Counted from the first letter of the stretch, positions 10,944-23,120 are shown. The stretch is 64,000 nucleotides of DNA from Ascaphus truei (GCA_036426205.1 CM071570.1:7519747-7583746); one strand, 5' to 3'. Numbers and translations are program-made. Notes: generated by a model from the letters alone, not told the origin.

Positions 10944-11651
10944 CTTATATGTATATAACGGGTAAATCAATGATTAACCCACCAGGCGCTCAGAAATGGT
11001 ACAGTCCTGCTGATTAAATTAATATATTCATGGGAAATAAGCATGGTCAACCCCAGACAGAATAAGTATAGTGTGCGTGATATCTCTTCCAGCAACTGTC
11101 TCACTGCGAGAACCAAAAGAGTTGAGATAAAAAGACTCACGTGGCTGACTTTGGGGTTTTTGACACTGTGCCTGTCCTCTCTGGAATGATGTAGCTGCTC
11201 CTGCTAGCAGATCTCGGCTTGATGTAGCATAAATGTTGGGACAGATGTGGCGCCCCAGCACTGTGGAACGCCAATGTCCTCTTCACCGCCAACCCTGCAT
11301 CTGCTCCGGCGCGGTGGGTGGTCACCTGACCGGCGGCTTCAGCAAGGCTTCCGAGTTCATCCACAGGAACAGCAAGTGATCTCCAGCAGCTCGGCGTGCA
11401 GGCGATGTAGACAGCACTGCAGAAATCCTCCCAAGGGGGGTATGATCGCCGCACAGCCGCAATGAATCAATGAAGGCTGATGTGTGAATGTAGACAAAGC
11501 TTTATTCTCAAACGGTGCAAGCGAATGAAACGCGTTAGAGGATTCGCTTGCACCGTGTGAGAATAAAGCTTTTTCTACATTCACACATCAGCCTTCATTG
11601 ATTCATTGCGGCTGTGCGGCGATCATACCCCCCTTGGGAGGATTTCTGCAG
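10944..11651. mobile_element. Foldback element with 10-bp target duplication
   Basis: TGCTTACACT occurs at 10934-10943 and 11652-11661. The right third is a long hairpin: arms about 11,417-11,524 and 11,540-11,651 are near-perfect reverse complements (for example AATGAATCAATGAAGGC facing GCCTTCATTGATTCATT). The loop reads GAAACGCGTTAG. The right arm ends exactly at the target duplication. The left 470 bp is not palindromic and has no coding signature. The layout resembles 40,795-41,435. Confidence 0.7.
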
Positions 11652-11661
11652 TGCTTACACT

Positions 11662-12610
11662 GTTAGATTAACACCATTGATTTTTACATGTTATCATAGG
11701 TAAAAAAAAGAAGTTGTTACTAAAGATAGGCAGTTCGGTATTCCCCAAGTTTGAAACTCCCCCAAATTTGGGCGGTTTGTGATTTTCCTAAACCCTGCAG
11801 GTAGCCATTGCGTTTACTTTCTCTGATATCGCAGCATTTTGCTTTCTATGCTGTGACACCTGGGAAAAGTATGTGTGAATACATCTGTGTGTAGCTACAT
11901 ATATTGAAAACATTTTTTTCTTTTGGTTTTGCCAAACTTTGGAAAAAAAAAATTCAGGAAAATACGCAAATGACATTAATATAAAAGGAATTAAACTATG
12001 TGGGAAAAAATTAATTCAAAAATTGATCGCTAAGGTAATAACTGAAAATCTTAATTATTTAAAAGGACATACCAAGAAATACCCCAAGTTTAAAAATCCA
12101 CTTGTACCAGTGTCCATTTTTCTCTAAGAGTAAGCACTGGAAGGTGGACAAAGCTTCAAATGGCACACAGCCATTGGTGGTTGGAATACTAGTACAGATG
12201 ACACAGTGTCACTCGTCATTTGAGCATACTGTAGTGTCACACTTGGGATCAATTGCCCCTTGGCTGCCTGAGCTGAGAGCATTCTCAAAAGGCCCCGGTC
12301 ATCCAACTCAACCTGCTGGAATTCGAATTCTCTTGTAATATATATTTTTTTTTTTTTGCAACATCACTCATTTCATTACAGAGGTTGTGGTTCATTTAAA
12401 TGAACATTCACTTCTACACATTTTTGGGCAATAGGCTTCTGTGATGGTCACTAACAATGCTGCCAGCAATGCTAAATATTATTTGAAGTAGACACTAGAA
12501 GTAGGAAAGCTTAAATGGCTCACAGAAACTATGAACAGAGGATTCCTCCTAGTCCTTTTTTAACCCAGAATGTATAACAACTGTCCCTGTAGCAAGGCTT
12601 CTTTTACCTT
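11662..12610. other. Anonymous DNA
   Basis: No gene, RNA or bounded repeat recognised. A poly-T run lies near 12,343-12,357. Confidence 0.4.
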
Positions 12611-14286
12611 TGTAGCCCTCTTTCCTCCACCATAAGTGAGATTGAGGTGGGTAGGTGTATCTGACTACTTATCAGTGTGGTGCTGAACCTGTTTGGCAAC
12701 AGGAGGGCTGAGCTTCTGCCAAGGGAAACCTGGGGTATATACTTACACTCGTTGCAGCGCCTCCACTGATGAGGGATCCCAACGTGGTGGGAGTGTGCCC
12801 ACACCAGAACAACTATACAGTAAATACACACAATGTGAATAACAGTATTTACTGAGCATGAACGATAACTTCAATGAAACTCTCTTTGCATAACATCAAT
12901 ACATCATAGGAATAACATTGCATCACCCTGAATGCATACCATCCCCTCACCCACATGTCCATCATCACATCACCCTCAGTCCCTTTGATAATTATGTGCT
13001 TTATCCCTTGAGTGTCCACAACAATAAGGTGAATGTGAGTGAGGGATAGTGCTTCCCTGTGTTGGGGCCCGGTGGTGCACTTATTATACTACCTCCCTGA
13101 TCAGTCCTGATCAGAAAAATCCCTGGAACTCAGCAACACCGCACAGTGATCCCACGCCGCACTGCGCTGCTCTCTGCAGGAATGGATACACACGCTGACT
13201 CCACAGGGGAAGGATCCCCAGCCGGAATGATCCTTTACCACAGTCTCTGCTATGGAGTCAGATACTCTTTCTGCACTTAGGATGCACGGGCATTCAGGCA
13301 CTGTCCTGCAGCATGTCTCTTCCTCTCTGAGTATGGTGAAGGAGTCCCTTTCTTAAGGCAGTCCCTATCACATACAGTAATCCTCTAGTGTCTCAGGGGA
13401 CTAACTGGGCCCTGGGGGTATACCTCTACCCTAGCCCCTGCATGCAGAAGATCTCTTGCTGTAGATTCTGTCTGATCCCAGACTCTGGCAGATCACCACA
13501 TGCAACTGGCACTTGTGATATTACACACACTGTATAACTTAGAAAGCAACTCCCCCCCTTCTTCCTATGAGGGGCCTTTCCCTGACGCAGCCAAAGCAAC
13601 TACTCTAGCTGCACTGCACACAACACTGTATCTTCTTGTCAGAACACACAGCACTGCAGCTGTGTCACTGACTAGACTTACACTCACCTAAGGGCAGGGT
13701 CCCTACCTAAGGGGCCTTCCCTATGAACTTACCCACTAACCTAGTGGGGAGTGGGGCCTACCTAGGGCCTGGGGGTAACCTGGTCTAGTGTAAGAAGCCA
13801 CTTGCTCCTTACACACTTCCTCCCCCTTCCTTCTCCCAGCTCCAACTGACTAGCGTGGTCTCGGCAACATTGTATCCTTCTCCAACAGGAGAAGCTGCAA
13901 ACCGTATTTGCTGGCTGGCTGCACATGATGTGGGTGAAAGGGCAGTCCCCAGAGGCTGCTGGGAATTGTAGTCCACTCAGGACCTCTTTAGCATTGGGAC
14001 AGCATGCGCTATCTTTACTGCGCCTATGTGAAGCTGTAATGGCCGCCGCTATGCTTAACTGCGCCTGCACGACCTTGGGGAGTCCCTGCACTATTGAGCT
14101 CCATCTCTGCCCCTTCGCGCTCACTATATTGGCCGCCGCGTCATGTCTGCGCATGCGCGAGTCTCCGCGCCCGTGCAGACATAACAAAGATTGCAGCGCC
14201 GTGCCTCTGACGCCACCGAGAGACGCGCTCGCCCCGCAACTGCCTTCTCACTGGGAAACCGGGGAGCCAAAGGGGACCTGGCTACA
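12611..14286 (-). mobile_element. Solo LTR, 4-bp target duplication
   Basis: Begins TGTAGCCC and ends GGCTACA, with CCTT on both sides (12607-12610 and 14287-14290), as expected for an LTR. Read on the minus strand it shares GGAGGCGCTGCA (near 12,753-12,765) with the LTRs at 35,756-36,519 and 39,441-40,514, so the three are one superfamily. No internal coding region or primer binding site follows, so this is a solo LTR. The family is probably Ty3/gypsy-like, judged only from duplication size and TG...CA ends. If the terminal A is excluded, the duplication would be 5 bp (ACCTT). Confidence 0.75.
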
Positions 14287-14559
14287 CCTTTAAAATATCA
14301 ACCCTGACCAAATATTGTCTAATGTCACTAGTTTTACAATGGGGAGGTTTTGTAGCTCATTGCTGTCTGGCACAAAAAGACAGAGTAGAAACAATTGTAG
14401 CAGCTACAGAACAGAAAAGCTGGATGATACGACCTCAGCAAATTTCAACAGGAATTGCATTTCCTCAGGCAATATGCTTCTATGTCATTCTTTATAGGCA
14501 TACGGATAGAGAGAGAAACTCAACCCACCATCCAACATGACAAATCATATACTTAAATA

Positions 14560-14966
14560 CTGATGGAGCGGGCATTATTTGAACACATCACTGCACCGAT
14601 TTTGAGTTCTCTGCTGTTCCCCACGCAGCATGAACGCAGCCAATCGCCCCAGGCACCCGCACTTATCGCGGATGTTTTGTTTGAATTTTATGGATTCTGT
14701 TCCTTCGTTTGCAATAAAATGGATGAATTGTAATGTGTATAGTACTGAGCTACTGTGCTACTGTGTCACTATACTACTGTGCTACAGTGTCACTGAGCTA
14801 CTGTGTCAATTTCATGTTTTTAAAAGCCAGAACACTAAAATTTATTTTTCTGCACTCGCCGCGCTCGCATCTTAGTGTGGGAAGGCTGGAATACATCCCG
14901 CGGTTTCAAATCGGGATTCCGATGTACATGATGCGTGAAGTGTTCGAATAAAGGCCGCTGCATCAG
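14560..14966. mobile_element. TA-flanked MITE, deletion derivative of the Tc1/mariner-type element
   Basis: 407 bp flanked by TA (14558-14559 and 14967-14968). The left end CTGATGGAGCGGGCATTATT and inverted right end CTGATGCAGCGGCCTTTATT match the ends of the 26,375-32,049 element. The subterminal parts also match: CAGCATGAACGC with the left flank of the 19.45-kb copy, and the ATTCCGATGTACAT region with 31,999-32,020. It therefore looks like an internally deleted, non-autonomous copy. A short CACTG/GCTACTGTG tandem sits at 14,740-14,810. Confidence 0.85.
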
Positions 14967-14968
14967 TA

Positions 14969-17900
14969 CCTATATGTTCTTTTCTCAAAAGCGACGGTCA
15001 TTTTGTTAAACCCTTTCGCCAAAGCATTTGTAAGCTTGCAAACTACATCAATGGGTGCTCTCTTTCTGTAAGTCCTAACACTCTGTGGGGGCTATAATCC
15101 GATGCAGTAAAAACACAGTAAAACGCAGCAAAAATGTCACATTGTGGATTCCATCCATCATCCTTGAGGTGGCGAGATGAGAACCTGCTAGTTGCTTACG
15201 AGTTGCTAATGTGATTCTCTGAGCTTCTAGAACTGCTTGATATTTCCAAGAATCTGAGTTTGAGCCTTTTTGGAGCTTCCGGAGGGTTTGTCTGTGCGGA
15301 AGCGCTACTGATTGGGGAGAAGCATTTCTCGAATGAGTTTAGCATGCTATCAAATATACATGTGCCAAATCATTCGGGAAATGCCCAAAATGCTCCATGA
15401 GTAACTTATCAAAGCTACTAGAATAGGCGCCTTAGTGTTATTTTTTTTTACCAGCTATGGATCAAACTGAATTGTCCAACACTTGTTTTATCTTTATTAA
15501 AAAATATCTGTAACAAGCTGGGACGGTTGTTGGGTTGCCAGACTATACAATAAAGGTTAAGCCCATCTGATTACCCCTTGAAACCTTAGGTACCTGGCAG
15601 CTACATAGCACCATAAGTCAGGGGCTGTGTAATATACTGTAACATGTAAAAGTCAAGTGACCCCTGCTTTGCCACTTTTCATGTTCCCTTTGTCCCAGAG
15701 TCCTGAAACTTCAGGACTGTATGTCATGGGTGGGATATTTGGGTAGGAATGCAATTATTTTGTTTGCAGGAGTTCATAGGCCAAAGTTACCAGTAGTCAC
15801 CTAATTCTCCCCGGCATGCAGGCATGTTTTGCTGGTAAGCGGGTTGAATTACACCAGGGCTTCCCAGTGTCCCCCAGACTCCTGGTGTTTGAGCCCAGAT
15901 ATTCTAAATTAATTTCCCGCAGAGGTATGGGTCTCCCCAAGACCTATGATGTATTAAACCATATTTTATTGTGTTTTGTGCATTTACTATAAAGGTCTAT
16001 TCAATCAGCCCGGGTATCCACATAGGTACCGTAATGTCTGGATAGACATCGTAGTTCAAAGAGGAGACGGGATGTTGATCGGTATCAGGGGGCTATGTGG
16101 CCATGGCAAACCTGCGGGGAGGACACTCTGGTCTGCCATACTCAATGGAGCCTGTCCAGTAGGGGGTAATGGGTTGACTGGGAGAAGCCGCAACTCATAG
16201 GCGCGTTTCCCATTGATCAATCCATTTGTCCCACCCATCTGGCATCCTGAGCTGGCTTGGCACACCCCCTCCTCTGACATCAGTCAAAGGATGAGCCCCG
16301 GTTCCTATTGGCTAGTGGGAGAGAATTCCCATGCTCTGATTGGTCGCCCCTCTTACTTCCATGCGGAGGATAGCTCAGCGGAGTGTATGTAAGGGGATGT
16401 CCCAGTCAGAGAACCAGATGATCCTGTGACTTGGCCGGTGATGGAAAAGTGGGCTTTTGAAAGTTGCTCTGTTCCAAATAACAGTGTAACCAGCTTAATT
16501 TTTGGAGCAAGGAAAGCCTGCTGCGCTGAGGCTAAGTCAGACACATAGTCCAAGTTCTGATTTTAGAACGTAGCAATCGTGGTTAGAGTTTATAGCCGGA
16601 AAGAGTTCCAAGATGCCCGGGTGGATATACCTGTCAGGGTAAGCCTTCCGAAGCAGGCGCATGCACATATTTGAGCCTAGTTCAGACCCCCAGTAAGTGT
16701 GTATTTCATCTCTATTTTTTATATTCATCGTGTGTACATGGGTTTACCCGAACAAACTCCATTTTATTCTACTACCTTGTTTTGCCTAGTGAATGATCCC
16801 GGTATAAAAGTGTTAAAAGTCCTGTGACACAAACCTTTACAGGAGCAGACTTTCAAACAGTTTTTTTTTTTTTTTTTTTAATTCTGCAGCCACAATGCCC
16901 TTTTTTTCTCACCGTACAGCTCATTTTGCACCGAGTTTTGCATTTGACTTAATTGTGCTTTTAGCCTCCAATTATACTCACTGTTAGCTGCTGTTCCTAT
17001 TTGAAAGAGTTTTTTTAACTTGACTTGAAGAAGCCTTAATTCTGGGTATCTTATCCACTGCTCATCACCATTGTTAGGTATACTCAAACACATCACTGCT
17101 TATTTCCAAGTACACTTGCTCGACACTGATGAGTATGAATTAAACATATTTATTTAGCATAACAGAGTATTTATAGCTTTGTCTCAGCAGCTCCATAGAG
17201 GTGTGTCTAACTGCACAACAGCAGGTGAGAACTCCTCTACTTTACAAGATGGCTTCCATGTGACATCTTGTCCACCTCAGTTCTTTCTCTTAAAGCTACA
17301 GTACTTCCTTATACTGTTTAAGGCTAGATACTACAGTAAAATGCAAGATGGAAATATTAATAATGTCTAAATTAAAAGTACAAATCAGGACACTATTCAC
17401 TCACAAGCACAAGGAATTGCACATAAATAGGTAGTTTACAAATGTCATAATCCTTTGCTAAATACTGTACTGTGTGATAAAAACACAAAAAAGTACTATG
17501 TAGTTTCAATACAGCAGAGTTTAATACAGTGCATCAAGCTCCCGTCTATAATCACTGCAGAAGTAAATTCAATTTTATATAGTTCACAGTTACTATAATC
17601 GGAAGCTGCTGAGTGCGTCAGAACTTCTTGAAAGCTTTTTTATCTAGTGAATTTATAAGATATCATACTGATCTGATCCACTCCTAAGTGCATCTTTCTA
17701 GGAAACACAGCTCTACTCAACTACTCCTGATGAAGTGAATTTTTGTTGAGAACCTCAACATAAATTACCTAACTAAAAATAGTTTCATCCATATTCCAGT
17801 GAACAAAAAAAACATATCTCCTTTTTTCATGTTAGACTTCACATTATATGGTTATATCAGTGTAGAAAAATATATTTAGTATACATTTTAAGCCTGCTTT

Positions 17901-18400
17901 GAAAAAAGGTACAATTGCATGATTTAAGAGGTCTCAACTACTGATTTTAAGGTAAAAATGACCACAGCTTTATTGAAAATTACCATACCACCAAAACCCT
18001 TGATCAGATTTCAGGACAACCAGGATCACTGACCCATTAAACCACCACCACTGTTCCACCCACTAGCTGTGCCAGCCTGGCAGGACACATATTGAACTGC
18101 TAGGCCAATAAGAAGAACATCAACAAACTCACCACCCTAGCAATGACCTGTCATGACCTTCTCTACCATATAAACCCCCAAGGCTGCATTTAGCCACAGT
18201 GCACTCCGACAATGGCCATTGTCCCCAGCGGTTACAAATCCACCATTTTCCTCTTACCCAACATATCTTATCCTCAACATAACATTTAACTTTTCTAAAT
18301 ATTAAAAGCATAACAAGAAACCCTCCCAAAAATATCCTCTTGCGGGTGATGAGCAACTTTGGGTGGGCAGGAAGGAAAAAGGGTGAGTGCATCATACAGG
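14969..18400. other. 3.4 kb without recognised genes
   Basis: No coding signature. Visible items: an AAACCCTTTCGCCAAAGCATTTGTAAGCTTGCA stretch split over 15,009-15,041 that resembles one arm of the foldback at 56,258-56,420; ATTGGCTAG and TGATTGGTC boxes at about 16,306-16,350, which look promoter-like and may belong to an old LTR; a T19 run at about 16,861-16,879; and a degenerate CTGATGAAG hammerhead-like remnant near 17,727. Boundaries of any element are not resolved. Confidence 0.35.
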
Positions 18401-18431
18401 CCCCCTTTAAAGAACCAATGGTAATACCACC

Positions 18432-19274
18432 CTAACTCCTGTTACTAGTTTTAAATACTTGGGCATATGGTTTGACTTCCATTTAAAATTTGAGAAGCAC
18501 ATTGATACCATGACATTCAAAACCTATGCCAAACTAGGTGTACTTTATAGGATCAAATCCTCCCTAAGTCTGCTGGTCAGAAAGTGTATTGCACAGCAGA
18601 TGCTAATGCCAAATATCGACTATGGGGACATAGTATACGGCTCGGTATCCCAAACCCACCTTAGAAAACTTGATACCCTCCACACTTCAATATGCCATTT
18701 TGTTCTCCAATGCAACTACAGCACACATCACTGCAAAATGCTCAAAGAACTAGATTGATCATCACTTGAGTCTAGGCACAAAGTTAATCTCACCTGTCTT
18801 GCCTTCAAATACTTTCAGGCCAAGCTACCTGTCTATCTGCACAAGCTCCTCACCCCTACCACATGCAGCACTTATCATCTGAGATCTGACTCCGAAAGAC
18901 TGTTCATGGTTCCAAGGTTCAGCCAAGTATCCGGCCGCTCCTCCTTCTCTTGCCATGCACCCCAAAACTGGAACATTCTACCGGAGACTCTCACAGCCGC
19001 CTCCACCAGTCTAAGTTCTTTCAAAACTAAAGCTGTCTAACATTTGAATCTGGTCTGTAACTGTTACATGCGCCTATAATATATATTATATCTAACTGTG
19101 CATGCAATGTCTTGTATATAATGTATAACCCTGTTCACTTATGTAACTATATATTTGTAACCATGTATTATTTGTCATCATAACTCTATGCCCAGGACAT
19201 ACTTGAAAACGAGAGGTAACTCTCAATGTATTACTTCCTGGTAAACATTTTATAAATAAGATAAATAAATAAAG
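18432..19274 (+). pseudogene. Rex1-like LINE, 5'-truncated reverse transcriptase end and 3' UTR
   Basis: An open frame at 18,459-18,758 and its continuation in nearby frames carry the conserved C-terminal region of a non-LTR reverse transcriptase: FKYLGIWFD, LGVLYRIKSSLS, PNIDYGDIVYGS, THHCKML, then SSLESRHKVNL, LPVYLHKLL, SGRSSFSCHAPQNWN and SSFKTKAV. A TGA follows KELD, so it is decayed. The catalytic YxDD part is missing: the copy is 5'-truncated, as usual for LINEs. The 3' UTR ends in TTACTTCCTGGTAAA...ATAAATAAATAAA. A second copy on the other strand is split at 25,965-26,372 and 32,052-32,160. Clade assignment (Rex1/Babar) is tentative. Confidence 0.75.
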
Positions 19275-20181
19275 AGCTGATATCCCTAAATTCATCCCCC
19301 TCCATTTTTAAGATCTATTTCCAACCCCATATAACAGTCCCCAACCCCTCTCTTAAGGGGACGACACTCCCGTCATGCCTCCCTTCTCTTAAATGCATGG
19401 AGTGTTAACATCATGCATGTTTTTCTTCTGCAGTTAAATTAACAAATTCAGATGCAGTGGACGTTATTCGAACATTTCACGGACCCGTTTTTGTGAACTC
19501 TGCTGTATTCAACGCAGCATTCACTCGTTATTCTTCTGTGAACGCTGCCATGAATGCCATCAATCACACCAGTCACACCTGTGTTTACCGCGGTTGATTT
19601 ATTTGAATTACCTGGATTCTGATTTCTTTGGGTGCAATTCTTCACGTATCCGCCAGGTGGCAGAAATGAATGAATTGTAATGCGTACAGTACTGTGCTAC
19701 GTGTCAATTTGCAGCTGTTTAAAAACCAGATAAAAACCAAGTCTACAGTACCACAGTGGTCCATTGTGAATCAAACGTGGTCCTTGTAGACAATGAGACG
19801 TTATCAAATGTAGGCGTTTCATAATAAAAAACCTCTAAAACACAATGCTATGGGCTTTTTTCTATATTCTTATCCCTGCACAATTGCTGACTGGACTGGA
19901 CACCATGTGTACACCGTACACGTATAAAAAAACCTGACTTTAGTTATGCATTTTTATTATGTTCTGCAATTAATGCTGCAACAGATAAGATGGCGACTTT
20001 ATCAGAAATATATGAATATTTCATTTCGAACTATGATTTTTTTTACAAACATTCACTTGACATTCGTGGGTGGAAGCGTTAGGTAAGGCAAACCTTAACT
20101 AACGACCATTGCTTTTTTCGCATTGCCCCTCCTGTCGGATATAGAAGAGGTTATTGTTGTGTGATCCCAAATTTTTACAGT

Positions 20182-20549
20182 ATGTTTGATCATGGCAACT
20201 GCAAAAGGAGAAAGGTCGGGTTTAATCCATATAAAATTCGTCTATCCCAATAAAGCAATGTGCCGGCACCAGCACCGGCACCGGAACCAGTACCACATTA
20301 CAATAACGGTCCGACCGTCATTGAATATCTGGTGAATGGCAATCGTTGCTGTCTGTCCCCGCCAGGTTACCGCAAAAATTTCAGCCTGATATCCAATCAG
20401 ATTACACGCACCAGCATGCTTACTAACATGATTACAAGCTTCAGCAGCCATCAACTACAGTTGTAGCAGGCCAGCTCTCACCTGTCAACTATAATGCAGA
20501 CTACAGGAGTGACAGTGGCTCATCTCCACCTGTTTGGCAAAGTTTATAA
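20182..20549 (+). pseudogene. Accessory open frame of Tc1/mariner-type element, copy 1
   Basis: Translation begins MFDHGNCKRRKVGF and is clearly related to the frame at 27,129-27,514. The upstream position that is ATG in copy 2 is GTG here (20,161). A TAA interrupts after KIRLSQ. A Pro/Ala-rich stretch follows (SNVPAPAPAPEP). The frame then shifts, and the downstream frame matches copy 2 again: VAGQLSPVNYNAD, then SSPPVWQSL and a stop. Conservation of residues in both frames shows that this once encoded a protein. No known domain is recognised; the basic KRRK cluster could be nuclear-localising or DNA-binding, which is speculation. Confidence 0.6.
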
Positions 20550-20987
20550 AAAAAGGTAAATACAATGTACAGTACAGTATTAAGTTTAAAGCTGCAGTTC
20601 AAGCTGCCGTTTAAAAAAATATATATATTCTTTTTTTTAAAAAACAATATGTGCATCAATAAAATATGTACACAGACAAGTGATTAGCTACAATAAGCTG
20701 CAGATCAGTCCGTTCTCCTGTAATCAATCGCTTTGCTCAGGGTTATTTTATTCAATTTTTGCTCAGCCTTATTGAACATGTAGTCCTGCAATATGATTGA
20801 CTGAGCAGTTGCTACAGTAGATACAATTGGTGGACTGCTAGGGAGAGGGCGGGGCTCAAGAGCCAGAGCCTATCAGAAGGGGAAGGGGGCTGTCACTTTT
20901 CGAAATGCTTCCTACAGTACATTAGAAACATTAAAAATGTTTTTCAAACATTTTTATTTTTTAAAATGCTACAAGTTTGTTCTCGTA

Positions 20988-21169
20988 CAGTCGCACGGCT
21001 AATGCGGCTTTCTCCGCGGGTTTTCCCACGCCGCGGGCGCTTTCAATGACAAGCGCCATTAGCGCTTATCTGTTGACGCGAACACCGCGTGGGAAACTCC
21101 GTTCCCGTCGGGGAAAAAAAAGCCCCGCATTTAACCCGGCAAGCTTTAGAATAAAGCTGGCCGGGACAG
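20988..21169. mobile_element. Possible small TA-flanked GC-rich MITE
   Basis: A 182-bp island of high GC in AT-rich DNA, with TA on both sides (20,986-20,987 and 21,170-21,171). The right end GAATAAAGCTGGCCGGGACAG resembles the right ends at 39,160-39,189 and 44,986-45,007. The left end is a poor match, so inverted repeats are weak. Non-coding. Confidence 0.35.
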
Positions 21170-21810
21170 TAGTACAGAACAGATTTATTTAAAAAAACAC
21201 ACGTAGCATATTGCTTAAACTGCTGCTTTAATTCCGAATAACACTATAGAAGTGTACAGTATGCTTGCCATACAGTATCAATGCTTTGACACACTACAGC
21301 GTGACTTGACGCATGCGCAATTCCGGAAATAATGGCATAATTTTTTTCCCCCCAGAAAATAAACTTTGACATCATGCGGCAAAAGATAAGGAGGAAGTTC
21401 GATGGAACTCTAATGTCGTTTTTTTTTTTTAAAAACTTGCACATTGTGAATCTGATTTAAAAATCCATCGAGGAAATTTTTTTAAAGTGACAATATAATT
21501 TTTATTGAGGAGAGAATAATTGTGAGCTTTATACAAAACCTTATACAGTATGGTGCTATGTTTTCATATTCAATACATTTTTACATTGTTATCATCACTA
21601 CTGTTTTATTTTATCAATGATGCTGCATTTTGCAGTATAATTACAGTAGACTTGCATGTGTTATTAATTCTGCTAAGAAACCACAAAAATAAAAATGTAT
21701 ATCTTTTATTCTATATTTATTATTTATTATTCAATACTTTCAACTTTTGCTAGGCTTGCTCTACTTTTCATAGTACTGTTTCGGTGAGTAAACTCTGTGA
21801 GTGTTAACTC

Positions 21811-22109
21811 TTTATTACATTTTAAAACAGTTCCAAGCTTTCAAGGACGCAAACATATTAGACAAAGACGGACTCATTTAGTTACAAACGGCATTCAAGT
21901 CGTTATCCTTAACTCCCCAGGGCCATGGGAGCTTCCTTAAAAAACAAAGACACATTAACTTTGAGCCTTGGGTTCTTGGCTTACTAAAGTAATTACATTG
22001 TCTGGCTTGACACGCATTTGCATTACAGCATTGGAGTACTGTAGTTCCACCTTCCCCCCTTCTTGGGGAGTTAGCGAGAATGACTTTGTATTCAATGTGA
22101 ATTTCAAGT
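21811..22109 (-). CDS. Candidate 3'-terminal exon of unknown gene (minus strand)
   Basis: On the minus strand a T9 tract and CAG (22,112-22,110) form a good splice acceptor. The exon then reads (D)LKFTLNTKSFSLTPQEGG, KVELQYSNAVMQMRVKP and DNVITLVSQEPKAQS to a TAA at 21,957-21,955. An AATAAA signal follows 140 bp later (21,816-21,811). Acceptor, unbroken 51-codon frame, stop and polyadenylation signal occur in the right order. I do not recognise the protein. It lies inside Tc1/mariner copy 1, at the position where copy 2 has an unrelated frame, so it may be a captured host exon. No upstream exon was identified. A chance arrangement remains possible. Confidence 0.3.
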
Positions 22110-22309
22110 CTGAAAAAAAAATTGCATCGCTTTTTTTTCTTCTCGACATGGGCTTATTGAATGAGTAATTTTAAGAAATCATTGTAAAGCAAGTTTTTTT
22201 ATACTTTATCAATTTTTGCCATTCTTAAAATCACTTGCTTTTTAATTCTACTGTACTTTATACTGTACTGTAGGAGGTGGCATACTCTAATTTTTATTTG
22301 TTGGTGGGT

Positions 22310-23120
22310 GGGGCGGGGGGTTAAAATGATTCTGATGAACTTATTCTGTACAGTTTATCAATGACACATTTTTAAATATTAAAATGGCCAAAGAACTTTA
22401 CTGTAGGTATAGTACTACTTTAAGAGTATAGACATTTAAACCATGAACACACCAAGTAGTATATTTATAGAATGAACAATGTTATTTGTACAGGATAATA
22501 AAGAAAAAAGGAATAATACAAAGATTCAACGTCGCCTCTTCTTCAAAATTTACAATCTTGTATTTATCTTCTTCGTAATGGCTGCATTGCATTCTGTAGT
22601 TCTTTTGTCATTGAGGGAGGGGGGATTAGGGCAAATTACTGACTGTTATTACAGTATGCACACAGTACAATAAGTTTGCACATTTTCCTACCCCCCCTTC
22701 CTGTAGGGCTGCATCTCTGAAAGGAAAAAAATGTCACCAAGATTAGTGCATTAAAGGCCATGAGTATTTAACAATATTGGACTATACTGTAACTACTGTC
22801 TAACTATATACAGTATAACTACAATCTATACTGTACAGTATATAACTATATACTGTATAACTATACTAGGTTAGACAGTACAATATACAGTATATTGGAG
22901 AAACAGATAAACTCCCACTGTTGTGTAGATATAGCAGTGTTTCAGAGTAGGGCAGTTACAGGAGCTGGAAGCAGGCCCTCATATGCTTCATGCAAAATTG
23001 CTAAAAGTTTCTTGATTTAATTATTCATATTTTTTCATTTGCAGAAAGCCAAGACAGGAAGCACATTGCACAATGTTTTGGGGGGTGAGGAGAGGGCACG
23101 GACCTGAAGGAGGAGAGGTT
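22310..23120. other. AT-rich DNA with dyad-rich ACTGTATA cluster
   Basis: No gene. At about 22,780-22,895 there is a dense cluster of overlapping ACTGTA/TACAGT/CTATACTG units, partly self-complementary. The rest is anonymous. Confidence 0.45.

Larger units (their letters stand above)
19450..22300 (+). mobile_element. Decayed copy 1 of the Tc1/mariner-type element
   Basis: The left end CAGATGCAGTGGACGTTATT resembles the ends of the 26,375-32,049 element. Homology continues through GCCAGGTGGCAGAAATGAATG, the accessory frame (20,182-20,549), CAGTTCAAGCTGCCG (about 20,597) and a stretch at about 22,210-22,300 that matches transposase intron 1 of the other copy (28,930-29,040). No right end with CCGCTGCATCAG was found, and no transposase exon. 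In place of the divergent frame of copy 2 it has a different minus-strand exon (21,955-22,109) and a small GC-rich insert. Confidence 0.65.

Noticed and set aside
16366..16390. TAGCTCAGCGG resembling a tRNA A box
   Set aside because: No B box (GGTTCGA-type) at the expected distance and no cloverleaf; probably chance or a very old SINE remnant.
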